Made by a program: the position numbers and the translations under genes. A stretch of DNA of 64,000 bases, from contig CP115858.1 in assembly GCA_027920525.1 (NCBI GenBank), forward strand, positions 4,794,346 through 4,858,345, written 5' to 3'. Of this stretch, positions 50,278 to 59,073 are shown in pieces. The notes beneath the pieces are model-generated. The model did not search any database and was not told the origin of the DNA. It saw nothing but the letters and a program-made list of their open reading frames with translations. Every line of letters begins with the position of its first letter. Position 1 is the stretch's first letter. The stretch comes from Chryseobacterium daecheongense (GTDB lineage Bacteria > Bacteroidota > Bacteroidia > Flavobacteriales > Weeksellaceae).

Positions 50278-51117
50278 TTAATGATCTGCAATTCGTTTTT
50301 CTTTTCTCAATATGGATGAAGATATACCGAAATGCTTTTTTAAGGTCTTATTAAGGTGGCTTCCGTCGGTAAAACCCAGGCTCCATGCAATTTCCTGTAA
50401 TGGAGCTGTTGTATATGTAATCCTGTTGATCGCTATCTGCAGTTTGGTTTTCTGAGTATATTCCTTTAATGTTTCGCCGGCATTTCTTTTAAAATATTCG
50501 CTGAAATACTTTCCGGAAAGATTAAATTTTTTGGATAAATAATCGATAGACAATTGATCCTCATTAATGATGTTTTGATTGATATGCCGGATGATTTCAG
50601 AAAATTTAGTATCGCCTTTCTCTTTCGTATCGGCTAGTCTTGAACTGATAATTGTAAGTATTGAAGACAGGGAATTGGCGATTAACGTTTCAGAATACGC
50701 CGCGTTCTGATCCTTTTCATGGACTATAATATCCAATAATCTTCTAATCTGTTCCTTGTCTTTATCATCATGAAAAACAAGTCCTGTGCTGAAATCATAG
50801 AATCCTATGATATAATTGAGTTTGCTGTACCATTGTGAGTAATTGATATCCGTACTTTTAAGGTTTTTAAAATAATGCTCTGTAAACCGGACGAATAAAA
50901 ACTGAGTAGGCTGGATGATGTCATAGGCATGACACTTTGAATAGGGAAGCAAAAAGAAATCCTGAGGTTGATAATTCCGGGTTTTGTATTCTATACTTTG
51001 TACTCCTTTTCCCGAAAGAATGAAGACGAGTTCAAAAAAACTGTTTTTACGGAAACGGTCTTTCCATTCAGATAATTCAGTTATTTCGATTTCAATAAGC
51101 TCATGTATATGGTCCAT
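50278..51117 (-). CDS. AraC family transcriptional regulator
   Basis: 279 aa with an N-terminal cupin-like sensor (about 1-165; FELVFILSGKGVQSIEY, FFLLPYSKCHAYD) and a C-terminal AraC double helix-turn-helix (about 180-275; YLSKKFNLSGKYFSEYFKRNAG, LQEIAWSLGFTDGSHLNKTLKKHFG). It is divergently arranged with the AhpD-like gene (107 bases apart), so that gene is the obvious first target. Ligand unknown. Confidence 0.9.
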   Translation of the reverse strand: MDHIHELIEIEITELSEWKDRFRKNSFFELVFILSGKGVQSIEYKTRNYQPQDFFLLPYSKCHAYDIIQPTQFLFVRFTEHYFKNLKSTDINYSQWYSKLNYIIGFYDFSTGLVFHDDKDKEQIRRLLDIIVHEKDQNAAYSETLIANSLSSILTIISSRLADTKEKGDTKFSEIIRHINQNIINEDQLSIDYLSKKFNLSGKYFSEYFKRNAGETLKEYTQKTKLQIAINRITYTTAPLQEIAWSLGFTDGSHLNKTLKKHFGISSSILRKEKRIADH

Positions 51118-51205
51118 CGCAGCATCAATGATTAGTACAAAATTAATCTTTTATTTATACTCAATTTTCTGTTTTTTGTACTCTTTTAAGAATGTATGCC
51201 TGCTG

Positions 51206-51213
51206 TAGCTTTG
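51206..51213 (+). promoter_or_regulatory. Putative -7 box for the AhpD-like gene
   Basis: TAGCTTTG, 11 bases before ATG 51225 and in the intergenic gap with the divergent AraC gene. The -33 element is poor, as expected for an activator-dependent promoter. Confidence 0.45.
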
Positions 51214-51224
51214 TGAAAAAAAAG

Positions 51225-51641
51225 ATGGATTATAAAAGTATAGCCAGGCAAACTGTTGGATATTTATACCAGGCTCATTCAAGTATCAGAAATTCAGGAA
51301 TTGATAATAAGCTTATTGCTCTGGCCGAGCTGAGGATATCCCAGTTAAACGGCTGTGCCTATTGTTGCAGTTTCCATGCCGGAGAACTCAGAGATATGGG
51401 TATCGATCAATCTATAATTGATAAGATCCCCGGATATAAGCACTCGGCATCATTCAGTAAAAAACAGCTCTTAGTTTTACAGTGGGCTGACGCTGTAACC
51501 TTCATCAATGGAGATATCAGTAATTTACTTGTAGAACTTCAAACTGAATTCTCTGAAAGAGAGATTGTAGAACTTACATCAAGTATTTCCCTTATGAATG
51601 CCTTGAACCGGTTGCGTATTAGCCTTGGAGAAAAATTTTAA
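51225..51641 (+). CDS. Carboxymuconolactone decarboxylase family (AhpD-like) protein
   Basis: A 138-aa helical protein of the CMD/AhpD family. Glu35 and the LNGCAYCCSFHAGEL stretch (Cys44, Cys47, His51) form the ExxxxxxxxCxxCxxxH redox site of alkylhydroperoxidase-like members. It can act in peroxide reduction or oxidative stress. The ATG at 51225 is preferred to one 11 codons earlier, which falls at the -7 box. Divergent from the AraC regulator. Confidence 0.88.
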   Translation: MDYKSIARQTVGYLYQAHSSIRNSGIDNKLIALAELRISQLNGCAYCCSFHAGELRDMGIDQSIIDKIPGYKHSASFSKKQLLVLQWADAVTFINGDISNLLVELQTEFSEREIVELTSSISLMNALNRLRISLGEKF

Positions 51642-51903
51642 AATTTTCGGTTTAATCATGATATTTCAGATTATCAATAATGTAAATCTTGTGGTTATTT
51701 GTTGAAATCTGATATTATTTTTAGTGAACTTCTGGTGATTAAACTCAAGTGAAACTGAAAATTTTAAATCATAAATGTAAAATTGGTTGATTTAATATTT
51801 AATTTATTAATCTAATTTACGTTATAGTAGTAAATTTTTAACATAAACAAAGTTTAACACCTCTTTTCATTGTAAAAACCGTAACTTTGTAATTCAAATT
51901 TTT
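51642..51903. other. AT-rich intergenic region, no gene
   Basis: 262 bases without an ORF of note. The only signal is TAACTTTG at 51882-51889, a -7 box 14 bases before ATG 51904 of the HAD gene. Confidence 0.5.
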
Positions 51904-52311
51904 ATGATGGAGCTAGATTATATCGAACACGTGAGTCCAGTACTAAAGGACGGAGTAAAAAATTACTTAATAGATATTGACGGAACAATTACGGATGATG
52001 TTCCGAACGAAGAACCGGAGAGAATGGTTACCTGTGAGCCTTATCCCGATGCTTTAGAAACCATAAATAAATGGTATGATGAAGGACATCAGATATGCTT
52101 TTTTACTTCCCGCACTGAAAATTTAAAACAAATTACAATTGACTGGCTGGATAAACACGGATTCAAATACCATAGTGTTTTGTGTGGAAAACCAAGAGGA
52201 GGGAACTATCACTGGATTGATAACCACCTGGTGAGAGCGACAAGATACAAAGGGAAATTTACTGATCTGGTCGAAAAGCAAGTGACAATCGAAGTTTTCA
52301 AAGAAGATTAA
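51904..52311 (+). CDS. HAD-like phosphatase domain protein
   Basis: A 135-aa protein with a minimal HAD fold. LIDIDGTITDD (DxDGT, nucleophile Asp) is near residue 25; HQICFFTSRTENLKQ supplies the Thr/Ser motif; the C-terminal GGNYHWIDNHLVRATRY region holds an Asp like motif 4. It is shorter than typical HAD phosphatases, with no cap domain, and is sometimes annotated as phosphoheptose isomerase, which I cannot support. It has its own -7 box and lies 89 bases before a SerA-like gene on the same strand. Confidence 0.82.
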   Translation: MMELDYIEHVSPVLKDGVKNYLIDIDGTITDDVPNEEPERMVTCEPYPDALETINKWYDEGHQICFFTSRTENLKQITIDWLDKHGFKYHSVLCGKPRGGNYHWIDNHLVRATRYKGKFTDLVEKQVTIEVFKED

Positions 52312-52319
52312 AAATAATC

Positions 52320-52375
52320 AAAGATTTAAAGATTAATGATAAAGCAGCACGCCGAATTTTAATTTTTAAATCTTT
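52320..52375. repeat. 11-bp inverted repeat between the HAD gene and serA-like gene
   Basis: AAAGATTTAAA (52320-52330) and TTTAAATCTTT (52365-52375) are perfectly complementary with a 34-base spacer. Very AT-rich, so it may be weak; no clear T-run. Confidence 0.45.
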
Positions 52376-52400
52376 TTAAATTTAAATAGACATTGTATTT

Positions 52401-53360
52401 ATGAAAGTTTTAGCAAATGACGGTCTGGATCAATCTGGAATTGATGCATTAACTGAAAAAGGGTTTGAAGTAATCACAACAAAAGTACCACAGGAATTTT
52501 TAGTAGATTACATTAATGAGCATAAGATCCGTACTTTACTGGTACGTAGTGCGACACAGGTAAGAAAGGATATTATTGATAACTGTCCATCCATTGAGAT
52601 TATCGGAAGAGGAGGAGTTGGTATGGATAATATTGATGTAGATTATGCAAGGGAAAAGGGAATTCATGTAATCAATACACCATCTGCCTCTTCGGAGTCG
52701 GTTGCGGAATTGGTATTTGCCCACTTATTTTCAGGAGCACGATTTTTACAGGATTCGAACAGAAAGATGCCTGTAGTTGGAGATACTGAATTTGCAGGAC
52801 TTAAAAAAGCATATGCTAAAGGAATAGAATTGCGAGGGAAAACCATCGGTATCGTTGGAATGGGAAGAATAGGACAAGAGGTTGCAAGGATTGCTTTAGG
52901 TCTTGGAATGAGAGTAGTTGCGGCTGATAATAATGTAGGCAGGGCAAGTATAAAAGTCAGGTTCTATAACAACCAGTTTATTAATGTGGATATTGAAACG
53001 GAACCGTTACAGGATGTTCTGAAGCATTCGGATTTTATTACCCTTCACGTACCGGCACAGAAAGACGGATATATGATCGGAAAAAATGAGTTTGAAATTA
53101 TGAAAGACGGAGTAGCAATAGTGAACTGCTCGCGCGGAGGTGTTATTGATGAGGTGGCTTTAATTGAAGCCCTGGATTCCGGAAAAGTGAAGTTTGCAGG
53201 ACTGGATGTTTTCATTAATGAGCCTACTCCTTCAAAAGACATTCTCACTCATTCTAAAATTTCCCTCACCCCTCATACAGGAGCTTCAACATTGGAAGCA
53301 CAGGATAGAATTGGTCTTTCTTTAGCGGAGCAGATTTCAAGTATACTACAGATTCACTAA
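52401..53360 (+). CDS. serA: D-3-phosphoglycerate dehydrogenase (SerA-like 2-hydroxyacid dehydrogenase)
   Basis: Converts 3-phosphoglycerate to 3-phosphohydroxypyruvate with NAD+, the first step of serine synthesis. The 319-aa protein has the Rossmann motif IGIVGMGRIGQEVARIALGLGMRVVAAD (GxGxxG), catalytic Arg in NCSRGGVIDE, Glu in VFINEPTP and His in LTPHTGAST. It lacks the C-terminal ACT domain of E. coli SerA (410 aa), which is normal for many Bacteroidota; a general 2-hydroxyacid dehydrogenase is an alternative. A bidirectional terminator follows. Confidence 0.87.
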   Translation: MKVLANDGLDQSGIDALTEKGFEVITTKVPQEFLVDYINEHKIRTLLVRSATQVRKDIIDNCPSIEIIGRGGVGMDNIDVDYAREKGIHVINTPSASSESVAELVFAHLFSGARFLQDSNRKMPVVGDTEFAGLKKAYAKGIELRGKTIGIVGMGRIGQEVARIALGLGMRVVAADNNVGRASIKVRFYNNQFINVDIETEPLQDVLKHSDFITLHVPAQKDGYMIGKNEFEIMKDGVAIVNCSRGGVIDEVALIEALDSGKVKFAGLDVFINEPTPSKDILTHSKISLTPHTGASTLEAQDRIGLSLAEQISSILQIH

Positions 53361-53384
53361 TCGAATGAAGTTCGTATTGAAATA

Positions 53385-53411
53385 AAAAACACCTCATTTG
53401 AGGTGTTTTTA
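53385..53411. terminator. Bidirectional terminator
   Basis: AAAACACCTCA, TTT, GAGGTGTTTTT between the convergent serA and mscL genes. Confidence 0.9.
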
Positions 53412-53413
53412 TG

Positions 53414-53794
53414 TTATATGTTGTTCTTGTTTTTTAGTAAATCTCTGATTTCCATCAATAATTTCTGATCATCTGTAGGACCAGCCGGAGCAACCTCTTT
53501 TGCCTTTGATACTTTGTTAATTCCTTTAATCATTATAAAAAGAACCATTGCTATACAAAGGAAGTTAATAACTGCCGCCAGGAAATTACCATAGGTAACG
53601 CCGTTCCATACCAGGGTTTTGATATTTTCTGCCCCTGCAGCTTTTAGAGCCGGATTAAGTAAAAGAGGAGTAATAACATCTTCTACAAATGATGAAACAA
53701 TTTTACCAAAAGCTGCACCAATGATAACCCCTACTGCAAGATCAATGACATTGCCTTTGACTGCAAATTCTTTAAATTCCTTTAAAAATCCCAT
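53414..53794 (-). CDS. mscL: Large-conductance mechanosensitive channel
   Basis: MscL opens under membrane tension during hypo-osmotic shock. The 126-aa protein has the conserved start MGFLKEFKEFAVKGNVIDLAVGVIIGAAFGKIVSSFVEDVITPLLL (TM1, given only in part as VIDLAVGVIIGAAFGKIVSS), a periplasmic loop, TM2 (FLAAVINFLCIAMVLFIMIK) and a short cytoplasmic helix (LLMEIRDLL). Pentamer. A -7 box TATATTFG-like site (TATATTTG, minus strand 53832-53825) lies 30 bases upstream. Confidence 0.95.
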   Translation of the reverse strand: MGFLKEFKEFAVKGNVIDLAVGVIIGAAFGKIVSSFVEDVITPLLLNPALKAAGAENIKTLVWNGVTYGNFLAAVINFLCIAMVLFIMIKGINKVSKAKEVAPAGPTDDQKLLMEIRDLLKNKNNI

Positions 53795-53824
53795 AATTTA
53801 ATTTTTTTTATGTTGTGTATGACA

Positions 53825-53832
53825 CAAATATA
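53825..53832 (-). promoter_or_regulatory. Putative -7 box for mscL
   Basis: TATATTTG on the minus strand, 30 bases before the mscL start codon. The -33 element is not clear. Confidence 0.4.
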
Positions 53833-53959
53833 GCTAAAATTGTTATTTTTTTCGCGTTTATGGGATATTTATTTGTATTCTTTTTAAATAATGTGAATGT
53901 GGAGTAATCAACTTTGCGTTAATAAAAAATATTATAAATTAGTCGGATACTAATATGAA

Positions 53960-55477
53960 ATGAAAATATTTACGAAGGAGCAAATAAGGGCGTGTGATCA
54001 GTTTACGATATCGAACGATCAAATTTCTTCAATTAAACTAATGGAGCGCGCAGCACAATCATGTGTAAACTGGATATCTGAACATTGTAAAAATCATAAG
54101 AAGTTTTTTGTTTTCTGTGGCGTTGGAAATAACGGAGGAGATGGATTTGCTATTGCACGGCTGCTCCATACCGAAGGTTTTGATGTAGAGGTATTTGTAG
54201 AGGATCCCAAATCGAAACTTTCTGATGATGCAGAGATCAATTTTGAAAGGGTACAAGGGGTTTCGGAAATTCCTGTTAAAAGATTCAGTGAGCTGGATAA
54301 GGACCCGCTGGATGATGATACTGTTATTATTGATGCCCTTTTCGGAACCGGATTATCGAGAGAACTTGAAGGAGCATACAAAGAAATAGTTGATTATTTA
54401 AACACTCTGAAGGTTGTTAAAATTTCTATTGATATTCCTTCCGGACTTTTTGCAGATACCACTTCTGTTGCAGGCTCTACTATTTTCAAGGCTGATTATA
54501 CTCTGAGTTTTCAATTCTGGAAGAAGAGCTTTTTACATCCTGAAAGTGGTATATTTACAGGTAAGGTAGAGATTTTGGATATAAATCTTAGCAGAGAGTA
54601 TATTTCAAATACTGAAACAGCTGATTTTTCAGTTGATGAAGAATGGATCAAAAGAATTTTTAGACCGAGACCGGACTTTTCTCATAAAGGATTGTATGGT
54701 AAAGTATATATTGTTGCAGGAAGCTTCGGTAAAATGGGAGCTGCTGTGCTATCCACAAAAGCTGCCTTAAAAACCGGAGCCGGTTTGACGTTTACGGTTG
54801 CTCCCGAATGTGGATATAATATTTTACAAATATCTTGTCCGGAAGCCATGTTTATAAAAAGTGGTGATCAGGTTACAAGTAAGATAGAGATTGAAGATAA
54901 TTCTGTATTTGGTATAGGGCCGGGTATAGGAGCAGATAAGGAAACGCAAAAAGTCCTTCTGCAATTTTTAAAAGAATATGCGAAACCACTGATCCTGGAT
55001 GCGGATGCTTTGAATATAATTTCGGAAAATGAAAAAAATCTGAAACTGATCCCGAAGAATTCAATCATTACTCCTCATCCCAAGGAGTTTGAACGGCTAT
55101 TTGGTAAATCCGCAGACTCTTTTGAAAGACTGAAACTGGCACGTCAGAAAGCGGATGAGCATCAGATATATATTGTCCTGAAGGATCATCATACACAAAT
55201 TATTACTCCTGATGGAAAAGTGTATTATAATACAACAGGAAATTCGGGACTGGCCAAGGGAGGAAGCGGAGATGTTCTTACAGGAATTCTTACCTCATTA
55301 CTGGCACAAGGATATTCCGAAGAAGATGCCGCTGTTTTCGGGGTGTGGCTTCATGGAAAAGCAGCAGATTATGCGGCAGAAAGATATTCTAAAGAATCTA
55401 TGCTTCCTACTGATCTCATTAATGAACTGGGAACAGTATTTGAGAAAATCAATAAAAAAACGGCAGTTAAGCTATAA
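53960..55477 (+). CDS. nnr: Bifunctional NAD(P)HX epimerase / ADP-dependent NAD(P)HX dehydratase
   Basis: Repairs hydrated NADH and NADPH: the N-terminal YjeF_N domain (about 1-215) epimerises R- and S-NAD(P)HX and the C-terminal carbohydrate-kinase-like domain (about 220-495) dehydrates S-NAD(P)HX. Seen: FVFCGVGNNGGDGFAIARLL (epimerase loop, GNNGGDG), then VYIVAGSFGKMGAAVLS and TGNSGLAKGGSGDVLTGILTSLL, the kinase-family signature with the catalytic GGSGDVL. The 505-aa length is normal. Monocistronic; convergent with lgt. Confidence 0.95.
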   Translation: MKIFTKEQIRACDQFTISNDQISSIKLMERAAQSCVNWISEHCKNHKKFFVFCGVGNNGGDGFAIARLLHTEGFDVEVFVEDPKSKLSDDAEINFERVQGVSEIPVKRFSELDKDPLDDDTVIIDALFGTGLSRELEGAYKEIVDYLNTLKVVKISIDIPSGLFADTTSVAGSTIFKADYTLSFQFWKKSFLHPESGIFTGKVEILDINLSREYISNTETADFSVDEEWIKRIFRPRPDFSHKGLYGKVYIVAGSFGKMGAAVLSTKAALKTGAGLTFTVAPECGYNILQISCPEAMFIKSGDQVTSKIEIEDNSVFGIGPGIGADKETQKVLLQFLKEYAKPLILDADALNIISENEKNLKLIPKNSIITPHPKEFERLFGKSADSFERLKLARQKADEHQIYIVLKDHHTQIITPDGKVYYNTTGNSGLAKGGSGDVLTGILTSLLAQGYSEEDAAVFGVWLHGKAADYAAERYSKESMLPTDLINELGTVFEKINKKTAVKL

Positions 55478-55506
55478 AGTACTTCTAAAGGAGGTCGTAA
55501 AAATAT

Positions 55507-55536
55507 AAAAGCCACAATTCAATTGTGGCTTTTATA
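55507..55536. terminator. Bidirectional terminator between nnr and lgt
   Basis: AAAAGCCACAAT, TCA, ATTGTGGCTTTT; loop tight but stem long; T-runs on both strands. Confidence 0.85.
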
Positions 55537-55555
55537 TTTATTTTAAGGAATATAA

Positions 55556-56824
55556 TTATTCAGGTTTTGCGTTTTGTTCCTGAGTAATTTTGAATTTTTT
55601 AGACATAATCATGATCACTACTCCTGCAAGCATGAAAGGAATAGAAAGTACCTGTCCGGTATTCAAGCCTCCGATCTGGATAAATTCATCTCCCTGAGGC
55701 TCTTTTAAAAATTCTACAAAGAATCTGATAGCCCAAAGAATAATGAAAAATAATCCAAATAACCAGCCTTGCTGATATTTCTTATCTGTCTTTTTGTATA
55801 AGATCCACAGCAGGATAAACAGGCAAATATATCCGAAGGCTTCAAAAAGCTGGGTAGGATAACGAGGTACGGTAAGACCATATTCACTGCTTTGCTGTGG
55901 GAAAAGTAAAGCAAACGGGGAATTCGGGTCTACAGGTTTTCCCACAATTTCAGAATTGAAAAAGTTCCCCATTCTTACAAAGGCACCTCCCAAAGAAACC
56001 ACTATTCCTAATCTATCGTATACCCAGAAAGGGTTTTTTCTGATGATCTTAAACGAGTAATAAAGAGTTGTAAGAATTAAAGCAATAGTAGCTCCATGGC
56101 TTGCCAATCCTGAAAAACCTGTGAATTTCAGGCCGTTTTTTGTGCTTATTGGCAAAAAGACACTCCAGAAATCTTCCTTGAATAATTCAGGCTGATAAAA
56201 GATAACGTGGCCTAGCCTTGCACCCAAAATAGTTCCGATCAGCGTCCATGTAAATAATGGTTCCAGATATTTTAAATTGACATTATCAGTTTTGAAGATT
56301 CTTGCCATCAGGAGATAACCAAATCCAAAGGCAAAAATGAACATCAGGCTATAAAAATGAAGTGTAACAGGCCCCAGTTTGATCCCATTGGAAGGATCCC
56401 ATATTTTAAAAGGAGTTTCCAGTTCAACATGGTCTGCAGCTGTAATGGGTTTGTCTGCTTTTACAGCATATTTGAAAGTTTCAATATTTTCCTGAGTAGC
56501 CGGAGTTTCTATCAGCTTAAAGTGTTTATCAAAAAACTGGTATTTTGCTTCTTTGTATTTACTTAATGTTGCAGCGCTGAAATTGAAGTAAGCAGGCTCA
56601 AAATTAGACTTATTCAGAATTACCAGAACATTACTATTGATAGGTCTTTCCACAAAAGAGTCCAGATCTCTGATTTCAGTTGTTGAATAGATTTTAACGG
56701 GGATTTCCGTAGCATTTACTTGTAAGCTTCCGTCCGATAGACCGCCAGGGTATGCCTGTGCAAAAATACACTGGGTAACGAAGGCAAATACTACGAGGTA
56801 CATTCTGAAAAAAATATTACTCAT
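55556..56824 (-). CDS. lgt: Prolipoprotein diacylglyceryl transferase with N-terminal extension
   Basis: Lgt adds the diacylglyceryl group to the lipobox Cys of prolipoproteins. The core (about residues 148-410) has the membrane segments LGPVTLHFYSLMFIFAFGF, GARLGHVIFY, FSGLASHGATIALIL (conserved His) and the signature GGAFVRMGNFFNSEIVGKP with catalytic Arg. At 422 aa it is about 140 longer than usual: residues 1-23 are a signal-like segment (MSNIFFRMYLVVFAFVTQCIFA) and about 24-147 a soluble, beta-rich domain without a known match, ending in KIWDPSNGIKLGPVTLHF. It may be exported with the extension outside the membrane. yidD lies 32 bases upstream. Confidence 0.92.
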   Translation of the reverse strand: MSNIFFRMYLVVFAFVTQCIFAQAYPGGLSDGSLQVNATEIPVKIYSTTEIRDLDSFVERPINSNVLVILNKSNFEPAYFNFSAATLSKYKEAKYQFFDKHFKLIETPATQENIETFKYAVKADKPITAADHVELETPFKIWDPSNGIKLGPVTLHFYSLMFIFAFGFGYLLMARIFKTDNVNLKYLEPLFTWTLIGTILGARLGHVIFYQPELFKEDFWSVFLPISTKNGLKFTGFSGLASHGATIALILTTLYYSFKIIRKNPFWVYDRLGIVVSLGGAFVRMGNFFNSEIVGKPVDPNSPFALLFPQQSSEYGLTVPRYPTQLFEAFGYICLFILLWILYKKTDKKYQQGWLFGLFFIILWAIRFFVEFLKEPQGDEFIQIGGLNTGQVLSIPFMLAGVVIMIMSKKFKITQEQNAKPE

Positions 56825-56856
56825 TTCTATTTTTTTGATAGTTTATTACTGAATTT

Positions 56857-57099
56857 TTATTTCTTTGGAGGAACAGGATCATATCCGCTACCTCCCCATG
56901 GATGACATTTTGAAATTCTCCTGATACCCAGCCACAATCCTTTAAAAATACCATGCACCTGCAGTGATTCTACCATATAATGGGAGCATGTAGGTTCATA
57001 ACGACAGTTTTTAGGGAGTAAGGGCGAGATAAACCATTGGTAAAATTTAACTAAAATTACCAAAGGAAAAGTAATGATCTTGTTGACTGTTAATTTCAA
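56857..57099 (-). CDS. yidD: Membrane protein insertion efficiency factor YidD
   Basis: YidD is a small amphipathic protein that helps YidC-dependent insertion of membrane proteins. The 80-aa protein has the full signature: [27 protein letters not shown] and [20 protein letters not shown], with three conserved Cys. It lies between lgt and the divergent rarA; in this lineage it often precedes lgt, as here (32-base gap, same strand). Confidence 0.95.
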   Translation of the reverse strand: MKLTVNKIITFPLVILVKFYQWFISPLLPKNCRYEPTCSHYMVESLQVHGIFKGLWLGIRRISKCHPWGGSGYDPVPPKK

Positions 57100-57200
57100 A
57101 ACAATGCAAAAATAGGGTAAAAAAATGAAAATTAGTTTAAATTTGTTATAAGTTTCAGAGACATAAATCTGAAATATTCACTCAAAAATCCTAAAATATC

Positions 57201-58478
57201 TTGAATCAAAATATTCCATTAGCTGAAAAATTAAGACCCAAAACCCTGGATGATGTTCTGGGGCAGGAGCATCTTACGGGTGAGAAGGGAACAATACGGA
57301 AGATGATTGAGAACGATACGCTCAATTCTCTTATTTTATGGGGGCCTCCAGGAACGGGGAAGACAACATTGGCAGAAATTATTTCTGAAAAATCCGGAAG
57401 AAAGTTCTATAAACTTTCTGCGGTTTCTTCGGGTGTAAAAGATGTTCGCGATGTCATTGATGAAGCAAAAAAACAGAATCTATTTTCAGGAAAATCGCCA
57501 ATCCTATTTATTGATGAAATTCACCGCTTTAATAAGTCGCAGCAAGATTCATTGCTTCACGCAGTAGAAAAAGGATGGATCGTTCTGATAGGTGCAACCA
57601 CGGAAAATCCAAGTTTCGAGGTAGTTTCAGCCTTGCTTTCAAGGAGTCAGGTGTATATCCTGAAAGCTTTAAGCTATGAAAAACTGGAAGAACTGGTGGA
57701 CATTGCTCTCGACAGGTACAATAAAGACGAGAATACCCATTTAAAAATTGGAGAAAAAGGTGCATTTATACAATATTCGGGTGGTGATGCCAGAAAACTT
57801 ATCAATTCTGTTGAGTTGGTTCTCAATCAATATAAAAATACAGAGACAACTGAGGTTTCCAATGAAGATGTTCTTGCCGTCCTTCAGGAAACAATGGCTT
57901 TATATGATAAAAACGGAGAACAGCACTACGATATTATTTCTGCATTTATTAAATCCATGCGGGGAGGTGACCCCAATGGTGCGGTATATTGGCTGGCAAG
58001 AATGATCGCTGGGGGAGAAGATATTAAATTTATTGCGAGAAGGATGCTTATTCTTGCGGCTGAGGATATTGGATTGGCAAATCCGAATGCTTTGGTTATT
58101 GCTAATAATTGTTTTCAGGCTGTCAACGTAATCGGTAATCCCGAAGCCCGGATTATTTTAAGTGAAACTGCAGTGTATCTGGCAGTATCTCCTAAAAGTA
58201 ATTCTACTTATATGGCTATTAATAATGCATTGGCATTAGTAAAACAAACAGGTAATCTTCCTGTACCCCTTCATCTCAGAAACGCTCCGACAAAACTAAT
58301 GAAGGATCTTAATTATGGCAAAGACTACAAATATGCACATTCTTATGAAGGAAACTTTGTAGACCAGGATTTCCTTCCTGAAGAAATTAAAGACACCAGG
58401 CTTTATGAGCCGGGAGATAATGCCACTGAGAAAAAGATCTATGAAGAACTCAGAAAAAAATGGAATAATAAATATTAG
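57201..58478 (+). CDS. rarA: Replication-associated recombination protein A (RarA/MgsA AAA+ ATPase)
   Basis: RarA acts at stalled replication forks. The 425-aa AAA+ protein has LAEKLRPKTLDDVLGQEHL at the start, Walker A GPPGTGKT (residues 48-55), Walker B PILFIDEIHRFNKSQQD and the C-terminal LSRSQVY, AEDIGLANP and YKYAHSYEGNFVDQ (RarA signature). The start is TTG at 57201: the next Met is about 34 residues later and would remove the opening motif. Divergent from yidD. Confidence 0.95.
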   Translation: MNQNIPLAEKLRPKTLDDVLGQEHLTGEKGTIRKMIENDTLNSLILWGPPGTGKTTLAEIISEKSGRKFYKLSAVSSGVKDVRDVIDEAKKQNLFSGKSPILFIDEIHRFNKSQQDSLLHAVEKGWIVLIGATTENPSFEVVSALLSRSQVYILKALSYEKLEELVDIALDRYNKDENTHLKIGEKGAFIQYSGGDARKLINSVELVLNQYKNTETTEVSNEDVLAVLQETMALYDKNGEQHYDIISAFIKSMRGGDPNGAVYWLARMIAGGEDIKFIARRMLILAAEDIGLANPNALVIANNCFQAVNVIGNPEARIILSETAVYLAVSPKSNSTYMAINNALALVKQTGNLPVPLHLRNAPTKLMKDLNYGKDYKYAHSYEGNFVDQDFLPEEIKDTRLYEPGDNATEKKIYEELRKKWNNKY

Positions 58479-58508
58479 AAAAGGATGCTCAGTGAGCATC
58501 CTTTTTTA
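58479..58508 (+). terminator. Intrinsic terminator after rarA
   Basis: AAAGGATGCTCA, G, TGAGCATCCTTTTTT immediately after the stop. Confidence 0.9.
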
Positions 58509-58525
58509 TGATCAAAAATTAATGA

Positions 58526-58963
58526 TTATTTCTGGGTTGTTGTAATAAAAAGGGACTTTTTGCCATTGTAATCCTTTACTTCAGTTTTAGCTAAAATATC
58601 AGCATAAATACTGGTTTCAGGATTAGAAAATTCATAACCTTCGATGATTACAGGTGTTTCTTTGGGTAGGTTGTTTTGTACATTAAGCTGAGCTAATGTT
58701 AACCTGTCAAGGTTTTCATATCCTTTTTTGATTTTGAACTCTGTAATCCCATTGTCTGCCAGATAACTGAATTTTTTTAGATTCTGTGGCAAAGTAGCAG
58801 GCGTTTTATAAACATGCATGCTTTGTATGAAATCTGATTTGTCCTTGAACATATCAACTGTTCCAACAATATCATTAGCAACAGCAAATTTCGCTGAAGG
58901 ATTCTTCTGTCCAAACAAACATACAGAAGATACTAATAAAAAAGAATAAATTATTTTTTTCAT
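58526..58963 (-). CDS. Hypothetical exported protein
   Basis: A 145-aa protein with a signal peptide (MKKIIYSFLLVSSVCLFGQ) and a small soluble domain of unknown family (LKKFSYLADNGITEFKIKKG, NLPKETPVIIEGYEFS). A KETPVIIEGYEF and SIYADILAKTEVKDYNGKKSLF pattern suggests a small beta-rich fold. Its stop is near the rarA terminator (convergent). No clue to function. Confidence 0.65.
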   Translation of the reverse strand: MKKIIYSFLLVSSVCLFGQKNPSAKFAVANDIVGTVDMFKDKSDFIQSMHVYKTPATLPQNLKKFSYLADNGITEFKIKKGYENLDRLTLAQLNVQNNLPKETPVIIEGYEFSNPETSIYADILAKTEVKDYNGKKSLFITTTQK

Positions 58964-59073
58964 AATCTAAAGAATAAGTAACGATTAAAAACAGGTTAAA
59001 TATAAGTTTTTTTTGTAGAATTTGAATGTGATTTCAAGATAAATTAAAAATTATGTATAAATAATGGGTTTTA

